Assembly: GCF_007859855.1 (NCBI RefSeq)
Contig: NZ_SJPK01000004.1
Coordinates: 482,322 to 546,321, forward strand
Length of the DNA stretch: 64,000 bases
Direction of reading: 5' to 3'
From: Allorhodopirellula solitaria
GTDB lineage: Bacteria > Planctomycetota > Planctomycetia > Pirellulales > Pirellulaceae
This document shows positions 35,201 to 42,854 of the stretch, one piece after another (position 1 is the first letter of the stretch; each line of letters begins with the position of its first letter). The notes beneath the pieces were generated by a model, which had not been told where the DNA came from, did not search any database, and was given only the letters and a program-made list of their open reading frames with translations. Position numbers and translations under genes: made by a program.

Positions 35201-35640
35201 CGCTGGTGGACCGCGTACAGCAAAACGCTGGTATCCGAAAACTCGTCGAACAGATGTGGCGAGATGCTCTCGTGAGGCATCGACACGTTGCGAATCCGGG
35301 CGCGGACGCGATCCCAGGCGTCGTCTACCCTGGCACCTGGTACGCTGTCCTCGAGTTCGACGAAGATAACCGACTGTTCGCTGCTGGAGGTCGATCGAAT
35401 TAACCGGACTTCTTCCAATCCGTCGATTGCATCCTCCAGCGGATCGGTCACCAGTTTTTCGATCTGTTCCGCCGACGCGCCTTGCCAACGCGTGGTCACC
35501 ACGGCGATCTTGATCGTGAATTCAGGATCTTCGCGACGCGGCATGGTGAAGAAGCTGACGCACCCCCAAACGACGAGCAGTAACACCAGCGTGATCGTAA
35601 TCGTCGGCCGACGCACAGCAAATTCGGGAAGGTTTCTCAT
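32269..35640 (-). CDS. RND efflux transporter permease (AcrB/HAE-1-like)
   Basis: About 1123 aa from ATG 35638-35640 (MRNLPEFAVRRPTITITLVL). It has the duplicated RND plan: an N-terminal helix, a large periplasmic loop, a six-helix bundle (IAQAILVVVVLVYLVVGFRT; SLASMIISLGLLVDNAVQVC with the TM4 Asp), a second periplasmic loop and a second bundle (GMSFIAIVLLLIFQFNSL; MPQLGVLALFGIVLNSAILF; PIFLTTATTVGGLIPLAL). TM4 reads LVDNA rather than AcrB's DD pair, common in other RND pumps. The start overlaps the stop of the adaptor gene by 4 bp, so the two are coupled. Substrate is unknown; an outer-membrane channel is not encoded nearby. Confidence 0.93.
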   Translation of the reverse strand: MRNLPEFAVRRPTITITLVLLLVVWGCVSFFTMPRREDPEFTIKIAVVTTRWQGASAEQIEKLVTDPLEDAIDGLEEVRLIRSTSSSEQSVIFVELEDSVPGARVDDAWDRVRARIRNVSMPHESISPHLFDEFSDTSVLLYAVHQRPLDGDSVIAPKYAYSPRQLDLFSERIRDSLRLLPGVSLVSRFGVQEEAIYIETDEGNWSALELTTDQIEGLAQSQNIVAPGGKIDGEDGRFFVKPSGDASAVEAFDSLVVGVVATRDEVGDAAVNQVQLRNMGLNVRRGYIDPPQQICRYGTPDLETPTIILAVSMKSGANIIDICDRSKESVAQLQSTGVLPPDLAVSIISDQSDSVKQRIREVGENIAQAILVVVVLVYLVVGFRTAAVMAANIPFVVIASLAIITLFDVQLEQMSLASMIISLGLLVDNAVQVCDQSRTNQIAGMSPRDASVAGAKMLGPSMLSGTATTVAAFIPMLIAMDGANREFIYSLPITLSITLAVSWVLAMTFCVILAAWFIRPPRDPSRPSAPLPWLMDRLGTAWRGLRRKKAGASPVQTGAARGFYRIYGSAVAWALRHRLVTILASFGTLVLAIQLPVSSEFFPLTQRDQFAVEIYLPESASIEQTNRVARKVEEMIRALSPHVDAEGNSHQRLLNMRTIVGGGGSRWYLTWEPEALKPNYAEILIHTTKGEFTHDFSEKLRVVARRGDEALGLSPIAGARVVPVELALGPPADPVVLRVVGNGLADARELRRIANRVKSIVDAEPDTWDVNDSWGVSGQQLFVDVDSDRASLSGIRNAEVASTLDAYYSGKLLTMYREGDRQIPVYFRLKPESRQSLGAVNNSHIESRVGKVSLAAIANVEPQWRLETIDRRDGNRTIEVRSQINYGASGNDITNRVFHCEAMEQVKAELPPGFRIEIGGALEESMKAQGKMFRSFGMSFIAIVLLLIFQFNSLSRTSIIMVTLPLALVGSLFGLWVTDNAFGFMPQLGVLALFGIVLNSAILFVEFADIVVEKTSAETARPLTRNEYHAAIVYAARQRLMPIFLTTATTVGGLIPLALAGGPLWQGLAWLLICGLTFATALTLIVIPVLYSFQSPSSRLRENNNPPSTSTGMTDDRHRIALP

Positions 35641-37403
35641 GGCTGCACTCCGACGAGCGGGGAAACCATCACGCGGTCTCCATCGTTCAAGTAGTGAGTC
35701 CCTTCGATAACGACCTGCATTCCCTCGTGTAGCTCTTCCTGCGAAGTCGACGCGATCCGAAGGAATACTCTTTCCCCAATGACCGACTCTCCGTCGGCGA
35801 CATCGACCATGACACGCCGCGCGATCGCTTGGCTCTCGGTGCTGTCGATCAAATGGATAAAGGTCAGCCCCCGTTCTTGGCGAACAGCCTTCATCGGGAC
35901 GTAGTAGCCACCGGTCGGTTTGTTTGAAGTCAACGAAATTTGTACAACATCTCCCGATCGCAACAGCCAACGCTGTTCGTCGAGCATGACTTGGGAGCCG
36001 TTCCAGGTTTCCAGACTTGGACGTTTGTTTGTGGAGCCGCCGGGCGATTGCGAATCTTGGGGTTTGAGGTGCAGTGCACCGGTAATCAAATCGTGCTCGA
36101 CATCCATCTCCACACTTGGGTCAGTGAACTCGATCGCGACAAACTTCCACCGACCGAGATAGGGGATCACGTCGCTGGTGATGCGGACGGGAACTTTGGT
36201 GACTGAAAGCAGACGCTCGCCTGGCGGCGACGGACTTCCCCAACGACGATTGGTCACTTTCCAGACAAACGTCTCGCCGCCGATCGTGTGAACCGCTTCG
36301 CGAACCACCAACAGCCGCTGGTCGCCGGTAATGATCGGGCCGACGTTCAGGGGGGTGATCTTATCGGTCCACGCGATCGGATCGTCGGTGGCTAGCGACT
36401 CGAACCCCGATTCGTCGATCTCGTTTCGCACATGCATCGTCACCGTAAACGTTCGCGCGGCAGGGTCCGCCACCGTATCGACCCGGTACACCATACCGCT
36501 AAGTTGCCGCGACATTCCATTGCCATCGGTCACCTGAACCGACAACATGTCGCCGCGACGGTAGCGGCGCGAGGCGCGGGCGGTGACCTCGAATTCAACG
36601 GCCATCGGATCCATCATCTGCACGGTCACCACCGGATCGCCTGCCTTAACGTACGTGCCAGGAACGGCATGAATCTGTGAAATCTGACCGGGAAAGGGGC
36701 TGAAGAGAACCGTGTTTCGAAGGTTCCGTTGGGCTTCGGAAAGCTGTTGGCTAGCCTGCAGGACCTGGGCATCGAGTGCGAGCTGGCGGGCTTTCGCCTG
36801 AGCCAACTCAGCCTGAGAACTGGCGAGACGCGATTTCGTCGTGGAGGCACTGGTTTGAGCGGCGTCGAGTTCCGAGCGTGAAATCGCATTCTGTTTCGAA
36901 AGCTTGAGGGCGCGTTTCCACTCGAGAGCGGCTAGGTCCGCCTCGGCCCTGGCGGTTTCAATCTGAGCGGGCAATTGCCTCTCAATCGTCACAAGGTTGG
37001 CATCGCGGTTGAGCTTCGCGACTTCGACGCTGGCGTGAGCCGACTCCGCGGCAATCTTAAATGCCTCGTCATCCAGTCGGGCCAGCGGGGTAGCCCCGGT
37101 CGGCAGCTCGTCGGTCGCATCGCCGATTTGAGGCGTCACCGATTCGTTGGGCTCGATGACTTCCGCGACACGTCCGGCGACTTCGAATCCAATCTGCTCG
37201 GCTTTCCATGGCACAACCGAACCTGTTATGAATTGGGTGTTTGTCGGTGAGGACTCTCGTAACGTCGTCATCGTGACCGGCAGAGCAGGCTTTTCAGGCG
37301 GGACGCTTTCCTCCTGTTTCTGCGCGCAACCGCAAAGGCCGAATCCACAGAAGGAGCCAATTGTCAAGACAATGGCGCCGAAGTCTCGTATTGTAAGTAG
37401 CAT
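35637..37403 (-). CDS. RND periplasmic adaptor lipoprotein (HlyD-like)
   Basis: About 588 aa from ATG 37403 (MLLTIRDFGAIVLTIGSFCG); the signal ends in a lipobox-like L-C-G-C, predicting a lipid-anchored protein. Beta-barrel/lipoyl segments (GFEVAGRVAEVI; VLFSPFPGQISQIHAVPGTY) flank a long alpha-helical hairpin (residues about 120-220, Ala/Gln/Glu-rich), as in membrane fusion proteins. It is longer than AcrA (about 390 aa) because of an extra C-terminal region rich in beta structure. It is coupled to the RND permease downstream and divergent from a TetR regulator, which probably controls it. Confidence 0.9.
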   Translation of the reverse strand: MLLTIRDFGAIVLTIGSFCGFGLCGCAQKQEESVPPEKPALPVTMTTLRESSPTNTQFITGSVVPWKAEQIGFEVAGRVAEVIEPNESVTPQIGDATDELPTGATPLARLDDEAFKIAAESAHASVEVAKLNRDANLVTIERQLPAQIETARAEADLAALEWKRALKLSKQNAISRSELDAAQTSASTTKSRLASSQAELAQAKARQLALDAQVLQASQQLSEAQRNLRNTVLFSPFPGQISQIHAVPGTYVKAGDPVVTVQMMDPMAVEFEVTARASRRYRRGDMLSVQVTDGNGMSRQLSGMVYRVDTVADPAARTFTVTMHVRNEIDESGFESLATDDPIAWTDKITPLNVGPIITGDQRLLVVREAVHTIGGETFVWKVTNRRWGSPSPPGERLLSVTKVPVRITSDVIPYLGRWKFVAIEFTDPSVEMDVEHDLITGALHLKPQDSQSPGGSTNKRPSLETWNGSQVMLDEQRWLLRSGDVVQISLTSNKPTGGYYVPMKAVRQERGLTFIHLIDSTESQAIARRVMVDVADGESVIGERVFLRIASTSQEELHEGMQVVIEGTHYLNDGDRVMVSPLVGVQP

Positions 37404-37493
37404 TGATCGTCGGCCAGAATGGCTTTCGTCGCAGCTTGCAGAAACGCAAACTGAAACTCGCAGAAAAGTAAACTGAAGGGTGTACCTTAGCTC
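37404..37493. promoter_or_regulatory. RND/TetR divergent promoter with repeated boxes
   Basis: The 90-bp gap holds two direct 18-bp repeats at 37438-37455 (GCAGAAACGCAAACTGAA) and 37460-37477 (GCAGAAAAGTAAACTGAA), identical at 16 of 18 positions and exactly 22 bp apart, about two helical turns. A shorter match (AAAAGTAAACC) recurs at 37503-37513 inside the regulator's first codons. These are plausible binding sites for the TetR protein encoded alongside. Confidence 0.6.
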
Positions 37494-38138
37494 ATGGCGA
37501 ATAAAAGTAAACCCTCGAGTGCAATGTGTGAATCGAGCCCGCGAGAGCGGCTGACTGATCGCAAGCGCGCCTCGATCGTGCAGGCTGCGGTAGAGACTTT
37601 TCAGAGATACGGATATTTCGCTGCCAGCATGAACGGCATCGCGGACGCCGCGTCGGTCAGCAAGCGAACGCTGTATAACCATTTCGACAGCAAGGAGGCG
37701 CTGTTTGATGCGATCATCGAGGAGTTGGAGTTCCGCATCGAGCAACTTCCCGCGTGCGAGTTCGACGAATCACGCGACCTTGCTGAGCAGTTGGCGGAGC
37801 TTGCGCACTCGGAAATTGATTTTTTCACGTCGGAAGAGGTGCAAGCATTTTCTCGTGCCGGCTTGTCGCGCGTGTTGGGCGAGCCGGATGTAGGCCAACA
37901 GGTCGACCCGCGACATTTGATGTGGCGAGTGACAACATGGATGAACAAGGCCCAGGCTTCGGGCTGCCTTCTCGAAGCGGATCCCGAGTTCGCAGCGATG
38001 CAATTCGTCGGCTTATTGCGCGCGTTTGCGTTCTGGCCCTCGATTTGTCACGGCGAGCCCACCCCCTCGCGTCGCAAACGCAACCTGATCGTCGAGCGGA
38101 CCGTTGAAATGTTTCTCAGTCGGTACGGCGTCGGCTAA
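37494..38138 (+). CDS. TetR/AcrR-family transcriptional regulator
   Basis: A 214-aa one-component regulator. The N-terminal DNA-binding domain reads RASIVQAAVETFQRYGYFAA, then SMNGIADAASVSKRTLYNHF with helix-turn-helix, and DSKEALFDAIIEE. The C-terminal ligand domain (about 85-205) resembles the TetR_C AefR/AcrR-like type with FFTSEEVQAFSRAGLSRVLG. It is divergent from the RND adaptor-permease operon, the classic layout for a local repressor of an efflux pump. An internal start at MCESSPRERLTDRKRA is possible. Confidence 0.92.
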   Translation: MANKSKPSSAMCESSPRERLTDRKRASIVQAAVETFQRYGYFAASMNGIADAASVSKRTLYNHFDSKEALFDAIIEELEFRIEQLPACEFDESRDLAEQLAELAHSEIDFFTSEEVQAFSRAGLSRVLGEPDVGQQVDPRHLMWRVTTWMNKAQASGCLLEADPEFAAMQFVGLLRAFAFWPSICHGEPTPSRRKRNLIVERTVEMFLSRYGVG

Positions 38139-38245
38139 ACCCAGTGCACAAATTTCCTTCGCTAGCTAGCAGAGCCCAGGCTCGCTGTGACGCGTTGGGG
38201 GCTGTTCGATAAACAGTAGTAGCGTGCCGCTAGCGACGACCGTCC

Positions 38246-38361
38246 CTTAGCAACGCACGATCAGTTTTTGTCGTAATGGACGAGGCGACGAGTCCAAAGC
38301 CGCAGGACTCGTCGCCTCGTCCACTACTAAAACCGACACTTATTCATCTTGTGTTGCTTAG
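38246..38361. mobile_element. MITE-like element with inverted ends and 19-bp hairpin (copy 1)
   Basis: A 116-bp non-coding element. Its ends CTTAGCAACGCACGAT and ATCTTGTGTTGCTTAG are imperfect inverted repeats. In the centre a perfect 19-bp palindromic stem (38277-38295 and 38305-38323, TGGACGAGGCGACGAGTCC) encloses a 9-nt loop. A nearly identical copy lies at 55892-56007, and the two ends joined together occur at 63332-63373. It encodes nothing. Confidence 0.75.
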
Positions 38362-38492
38362 TCAACGCAATCAAGAACTCACCCTGGCGGAGCGGTTGTC
38401 GAGGCGGGTAGAGAACAGAATTTTGACGACGCCCGGCTTCGCCCTTCCCAGGATTACTTGTGCATCGCCTGCCAGTGGCGACTCATGATGAA

Positions 38493-38533
38493 AAAAACAC
38501 CGCCTAAAACTGGATGTTTCAGGCGGTGTTTTT
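38493..38533 (-). terminator. Rho-independent terminator of tRNA-Ser
   Basis: Read leftward, AAAAACACCGCCT and AGGCGGTGTTTTT form a 13-bp stem around a 15-nt loop, and the 3' arm runs into seven U residues. It begins 8 bp after the 3' end of the tRNA gene. Confidence 0.85.
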
Positions 38534-38541
38534 ATGAAATG

Positions 38542-38624
38542 CGGAGGACACGGGACTCGAACCCGCAACTCCTTACGGAGCAATTGATTTCGAATCAACC
38601 TGCTTGCCAATTCGCTTATCCTCC
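38542..38624 (-). tRNA. tRNA-Ser (anticodon CGA)
   Basis: The leftward strand folds as a class II tRNA: acceptor GGAGGAT/GTCCTCC, D-arm with GG, anticodon stem-loop GTTGA-TTCGAAA-TCAAT with anticodon CGA (Ser), long variable arm with CTCC/GGAG stem, T-arm GCGGG-TTCGAGT-CCCGT. The discriminator is G, as usual for Ser. CCA is not fully encoded (GCA follows). Position 8 reads A instead of the near-universal U, and the D-stem is short, so it is slightly atypical. A strong terminator follows at once. Confidence 0.88.
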
Positions 38625-38698
38625 TCGCGGCGACCTTTTCGGCGGTCACCGATTTTCGTCCATTCTGACGATCTGGCGCTGATCGTCAAGCCGGGTGG

Positions 38699-39931
38699 CT
38701 ACTCTGAAAACACGGTACTGCGGACTTCCTCCTCGAGCGACTTCTGGCCCGCGATGACTTCGTTGAACGTCGCCGCATCGAGGCTGTAGGTGACGGTGTC
38801 GGCGAGTGCATCGACGTGAGCGTTTCGCGTGTCGCCGGTCAGCAATGCCGTTTCGCCAAAGAAATCTCCTTCGCCGAGCCGTGCGACCTCGCGAAACTCG
38901 GCGGTAGCCCGATCGGTGTCGCCGTGGGGCTGGCGGACGGCAACCTCTCCCTCTCGGATCAGGTAAAACCGATCGCCGACATCGCCATAGGTGACGATTC
39001 GATCGCCCGGGGAGTGTTCTTCCCGCTTCATCTTACGGGCGATCGTGGTCAGCGTGCTGACGGAAACCAGCGAAAAGACGTCGCAGCCTTTGAGCATCCT
39101 ACCGAGCAGGGCTGCCTCGTCGAGGTTCGTATCTTGCGCGATATTTCCGAAGTCCATCTTCACGATCCGGTCGGCAACATCGAGAATGCGGTTGTCGTGC
39201 GTGACGATCACAATAGCGGTACCTCGCTCACGCGCTTCGCGTTGGAACAATTCCACGACTTGCCGCACGGAATCTTTGTCCAGTGCGGCAGTCGGTTCGT
39301 CGGCGAGCACGATTTCGGGTTGGTGGACGAGTCCGCGGGCGACGGCTACCCGCTGTTTCTGGCCCCCCGAGAGACTCTTGGGTTTGTAGTGGATCCGCTC
39401 ACCGAGACCGACGGCGGTGAGCATCTCGCCGCAGCGACGATTTTGTTCTCGGCGCGAAACCCCCGCTGGTTGGAGTTCCAACGCCATCCGGACATTCTGC
39501 AGGGCGGTCAGCGATCCAAACAGATTATGGGCTTGGAAGATGAACCCCAGCCGTTTGCGAATCGCATTGATTTCGGTGGTGGCCGCTTGGCGGAGCGGTT
39601 GGCCAAGAATGTGAATTTCGCCTTGCTGGATTTGGCGAATGGTTCCGATCAAGGTCAACAGGGTCGTTTTGCCAGACCCACTTTGGCCGGTCATGATCAC
39701 AATCTCGCCTGGTTGGACTTGCAGATTGTTATCGTAAAGCACTTGTTTTCGGGCGTCGCCGGATCCGAAAAAATGATTGACGCCGCTGACATCGATGAGT
39801 GCCGAGCCGTCGAAACTGCGATCGGCCTGGACACTCTTGGAGCGAAAACGCTGGAATAGCTTGCCGGATGCCGCCGCAGAGGCCTCCGTCGAGTTCGCAC
39901 CATCGTCCGCTGAGGCGTTTTCGTGGCTCAC
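38699..39931 (-). CDS. ABC exporter ATPase (DevA/LolD-like) fused to cyclic-nucleotide-binding domain
   Basis: About 410 aa from a GTG at 39929-39931; an in-frame ATG at 40003 would add 24 unlikely residues. The ATPase has Walker A GQSGSGKTT, Q-loop FIFQAHNLFG, signature LSGGQKQRVAVARGL, Walker B VLADEPTAALD and H-loop VTHD, of the MacB/LolD/DevA subfamily. The C-terminal about 130 residues are a Crp-type cyclic-nucleotide-binding fold: GDRIVTYGDVGDRFYLIREG and the phosphate-binding cassette GEGDFFGETALLTGDTRNAH. It is divergent from the adaptor and permease genes that complete the exporter. The fusion suggests that export is gated by cAMP, cGMP or another small ligand, which is inference. 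Confidence 0.9.
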   Translation of the reverse strand: MSHENASADDGANSTEASAAASGKLFQRFRSKSVQADRSFDGSALIDVSGVNHFFGSGDARKQVLYDNNLQVQPGEIVIMTGQSGSGKTTLLTLIGTIRQIQQGEIHILGQPLRQAATTEINAIRKRLGFIFQAHNLFGSLTALQNVRMALELQPAGVSRREQNRRCGEMLTAVGLGERIHYKPKSLSGGQKQRVAVARGLVHQPEIVLADEPTAALDKDSVRQVVELFQREARERGTAIVIVTHDNRILDVADRIVKMDFGNIAQDTNLDEAALLGRMLKGCDVFSLVSVSTLTTIARKMKREEHSPGDRIVTYGDVGDRFYLIREGEVAVRQPHGDTDRATAEFREVARLGEGDFFGETALLTGDTRNAHVDALADTVTYSLDAATFNEVIAGQKSLEEEVRSTVFSE

Positions 39932-40221
39932 ACTTTTTTCGCGCAGTAAGAAGTTGAAAACGGCGGTACACTGGGACCGCTTCGATGGGCAGGTCAACGC
40001 CAATTGTCATCGACAGGCTCGTGATTTGACCATTGTACGTCCTCCGCGTGGTTGACTCCAGCGGGAACGGTTTGAGTGGTTGACGCGGAGGGCTTTGACC
40101 CGGCAATGCGTTGCGTGTGCTGAGAAGCAAACGTTCCCGATTGGCTCTCGAAGTGACCAAGCTTTTTATCGCAGGCCTGTTTTTGCGTCCTGCTCGATTC
40201 CCTCACATTCACGATGATTCG

Positions 40222-41475
40222 ATGCGGTTTCGCTTTCTTCTCACTCCACTGCCAGCTGTCTCTTGGTGGTCAGCCAAGCTGTCCTTCGTGGTATCGGCGA
40301 GTTTGCTCTCCGCGATAACGATGGCTGGTTGCGATGGCGGAGTCTCGCGCTTTTTCTCCGGCAAGACGTCCGACGACCGGTCCGCGGTGAATGGGGACGA
40401 AGCGAGAATGGCTTTTGTTGGAGCTCAAGGTCAGCTCGCACCTCACGATGGTGTATTGGCGGTGATGGCGCCGCCGGGGGACCGGGTCGCCAAGATCGCT
40501 GTCCAGGAGGGGGCCCCGGTAGCGGTGGGCGATTTGTTGGTCGAGCTCGAGAGTTTGCGAGCGAAACGCATTGAGCTCGACGTTGCTGAGACGAAGTTGG
40601 AGGAAGGACGGGCGCAGTTGCAAGCCGAGCAAGCCTCAGCGACGGCCCGGTTGCAGGTCGCGCAGGCCAAGTTGCATCAGGCTCAGACGGAGGTCCAGCA
40701 GTCGCGGGGGAAGTTGAAGATCGCCGAAGGCACCGGTGGCCGCCTCGATTTGCTGCGTCGGGCCGCCGAGATCGGCCAACGAAAACTCGACCAGCTGCGG
40801 TCTGCATCGAACGACCCAGCAACGGCGCGGCTCGTTTCCGAAAATAAGCTCGAAGAGGAATCGCTCAAGATCAGTGAAACGCGTGCGCAGTACGAAGCCG
40901 CTCGCATCGACGCTCAGGACGCGATTGAGACGGCCGAGTTGTCCGTCGCGGCCGCCAAGCAGGAGATCGTTGCCGCAGAGAAATCGATGCTTGCCGCAGA
41001 AGCATCGGGCGCGCTCGGCTCCCTCGAAAAACAGATCGATCTGCTGCGATTGAAGGTCGAGACGGCACAGTTGGTCAGCCCCACGGCCGGACGGATTCTG
41101 TCCATTGAAACCATGCCCGGACAAGCCACCACGTCGATGCCATTGATGCACCTGGCCGATACCAGCACGATGGTCTGTATCGCCGAGATCAATGTTGCCG
41201 ATCTCGGCCGCGTTCATCCGGGGCAGTCCGCCGAGATCTCCAGCCCGGGGCTGGCGAGGACCCTGCATGGCACGGTGCAGCGGATCGACCCTATGATCAG
41301 CACGCCAGCCATGCCGAGCCCCTTTCCGATGGCGCCGGTGGATCGCTACACGGCCAAAGCCATTATCAAAATCGCACCCGAAGATACCGCTGCCGCTGCA
41401 GAGCGAATCGAGATGCAGGTGGAGGTGCGAGTTTGGATGGAGGCGGAAAAGGAGCCGCATGATGGTTCCTCATAG
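40222..41475 (+). CDS. HlyD/DevB-like membrane fusion lipoprotein
   Basis: About 417 aa from ATG 40222; the frame opens at 40111 but the signal peptide begins near MRFRFLLTPL, and a lipobox AITMAGC follows. Paired lipoyl-type segments (LAPHDGVLAVMAPPGDRVAK; LVSPTAGRILSIETMPGQAT) bracket a long Ala/Glu/Gln-rich helical hairpin (about residues 110-300), typical of ABC-exporter adaptors. Its last 17 bp overlap the permease gene, so the two are translated together. The ATPase of the system is read from the opposite strand just upstream. Confidence 0.9.
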   Translation: MRFRFLLTPLPAVSWWSAKLSFVVSASLLSAITMAGCDGGVSRFFSGKTSDDRSAVNGDEARMAFVGAQGQLAPHDGVLAVMAPPGDRVAKIAVQEGAPVAVGDLLVELESLRAKRIELDVAETKLEEGRAQLQAEQASATARLQVAQAKLHQAQTEVQQSRGKLKIAEGTGGRLDLLRRAAEIGQRKLDQLRSASNDPATARLVSENKLEEESLKISETRAQYEAARIDAQDAIETAELSVAAAKQEIVAAEKSMLAAEASGALGSLEKQIDLLRLKVETAQLVSPTAGRILSIETMPGQATTSMPLMHLADTSTMVCIAEINVADLGRVHPGQSAEISSPGLARTLHGTVQRIDPMISTPAMPSPFPMAPVDRYTAKAIIKIAPEDTAAAAERIEMQVEVRVWMEAEKEPHDGSS

Positions 41476-42679
41476 CCCAGAGAATAGCCCAGCGACGCCC
41501 GCGAAACGCACTCGGCTGGCGTGGCAGAACTTGGCCGACACGCCCGTCCGCACGATGGTGTCGCTCGGCGGAATCGGTTTTGCCATCCTGTTGATGTTCA
41601 TGCAACTCGGGTTTCTCGGCAGCGTGGGCGATACCGCCACGGTGGTGTACTCGCGCATGCAAGGCGATCTCCTCGTGCGGTCGAAGGAGTACCTGCACGT
41701 GTACGATACCGCGTCGCTGCCCGATGAGCTGCCCGGATGGCTGGCAGGGCTCCCTGAGGTGAGTCGCACGATACCTCTGGATATTGGTGTGACCCAGTGG
41801 CAGAATCCCAGCGATCATTCCTTCCGCGCGATCGCCCTGATGGGCGTTGACTTAGACAATCCCGCCTTCGATCTGCCCGAGCTGAGTCCGTCGATGCGGG
41901 CCGCGCTCCGCTCCACCGGGGCGGTGTTGATCGATGACGCCAGTGCATCGGATTTTGGACCGCGGCAAGGTGATCACTTCACCGAGGCCGATGTTGGCGT
42001 GACCACCGATGTGGCCGGTAGCAATGCAACGCTCAAAGGAACATTCGCGATGGGCACGGGGCTCGCCGCCAACGGTGCATTGTTGGCATCGCGAGAGACC
42101 TTTGCTGCTCTGACTCCGGGCGGACACAACGACCGTGTTTCGCTCGTACTCATTGAACTGGCCGATTCCCTCTCGGCCGATGCGGGGCTCGATGCCGTCC
42201 GCCGTCGTTTGAGATCTCTCGGCGGTCCAGCCGCTCACGCCGATGCGATCACGCTCGATCAAGCCAAAATCGCTGAACAACAGATGTGGTACACACAAAC
42301 ACCGATCGGGATGATCTTTGGTATCGGGGTTGCCCTGGCCGTACTGGTCGGAGGCGTGATCGGCTACATGGTTCTGGCCGCCGACGTGACGGCGCACCTG
42401 AGTGAATACGCGACACTCAAGGCAATGGGTTATAGCAACCGCTTCCTCGTCAAGACGTTGCTCAGCCAATCTTCCCTGCTCGCACTGCTCGCATTCCCCG
42501 TCGCTCTGTTGGCTTCCCTCATTCTCTACTCGATCAGTTCAGCCGTCTCGGGGATTCTTATTGAGATGACTTGGGCGCGAATCGCTTTGGTATTCGCCTT
42601 GTCGTTGGTGATGTGCAACGCGGCTGGCATTTTGGCACTGCGCAAACTTCTCAAGGCTGAACCTGCCAACCTGTTCTGA
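41459..42679 (+). CDS. ABC exporter permease (DevC/FtsX-like)
   Basis: A 406-aa membrane protein of the MacB/FtsX type. There is one N-terminal helix (MVSLGGIGFAILLMFMQLGF), a large extracytoplasmic domain (about 60-275) and three C-terminal helices (GMIFGIGVALAVLVGGVIGY; LLALLAFPVALLASLILYSI; IALVFALSLVMCNAAGILAL). N-terminal QLGFLGSVGDTATVVYS resembles DevC proteins. It overlaps the adaptor gene by 17 bp. With the divergent ATPase it would form a tripartite exporter; in cyanobacteria DevBCA exports glycolipid, but the planctomycete cargo is unknown. Confidence 0.9.
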   Translation: MMVPHSPENSPATPAKRTRLAWQNLADTPVRTMVSLGGIGFAILLMFMQLGFLGSVGDTATVVYSRMQGDLLVRSKEYLHVYDTASLPDELPGWLAGLPEVSRTIPLDIGVTQWQNPSDHSFRAIALMGVDLDNPAFDLPELSPSMRAALRSTGAVLIDDASASDFGPRQGDHFTEADVGVTTDVAGSNATLKGTFAMGTGLAANGALLASRETFAALTPGGHNDRVSLVLIELADSLSADAGLDAVRRRLRSLGGPAAHADAITLDQAKIAEQQMWYTQTPIGMIFGIGVALAVLVGGVIGYMVLAADVTAHLSEYATLKAMGYSNRFLVKTLLSQSSLLALLAFPVALLASLILYSISSAVSGILIEMTWARIALVFALSLVMCNAAGILALRKLLKAEPANLF

Positions 42680-42769
42680 TTCTTCGGTGGCGGGGAGCTC
42701 TTCGCGATGGGTCGCTGGGAAGACCGGCGAGGCGATTGAATGTTACCAACGCGTTACGTTCGCCCCTAC

Positions 42770-42789
42770 ATTCACTTTCTATAGTGAAT
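42770..42789. promoter_or_regulatory. Inverted repeat upstream of DUF4139-like gene
   Basis: ATTCACT-6 nt-AGTGAAT, a perfect 7-bp inverted repeat 65 bp before the start codon at 42855. It could be an operator; the downstream two-component pair is one candidate regulator. Confidence 0.35.
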
Positions 42790-42854
42790 CCGCAGGCACA
42801 TCGTTGCATTGATGTGTCTTGGATCGAAACTCAATAATCAAACAGAGGCGAAAC

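Noticed and set aside
38816..39859. 347-codon rightward open frame
   Set aside because: Antisense to the ABC ATPase with intact Walker and signature motifs.
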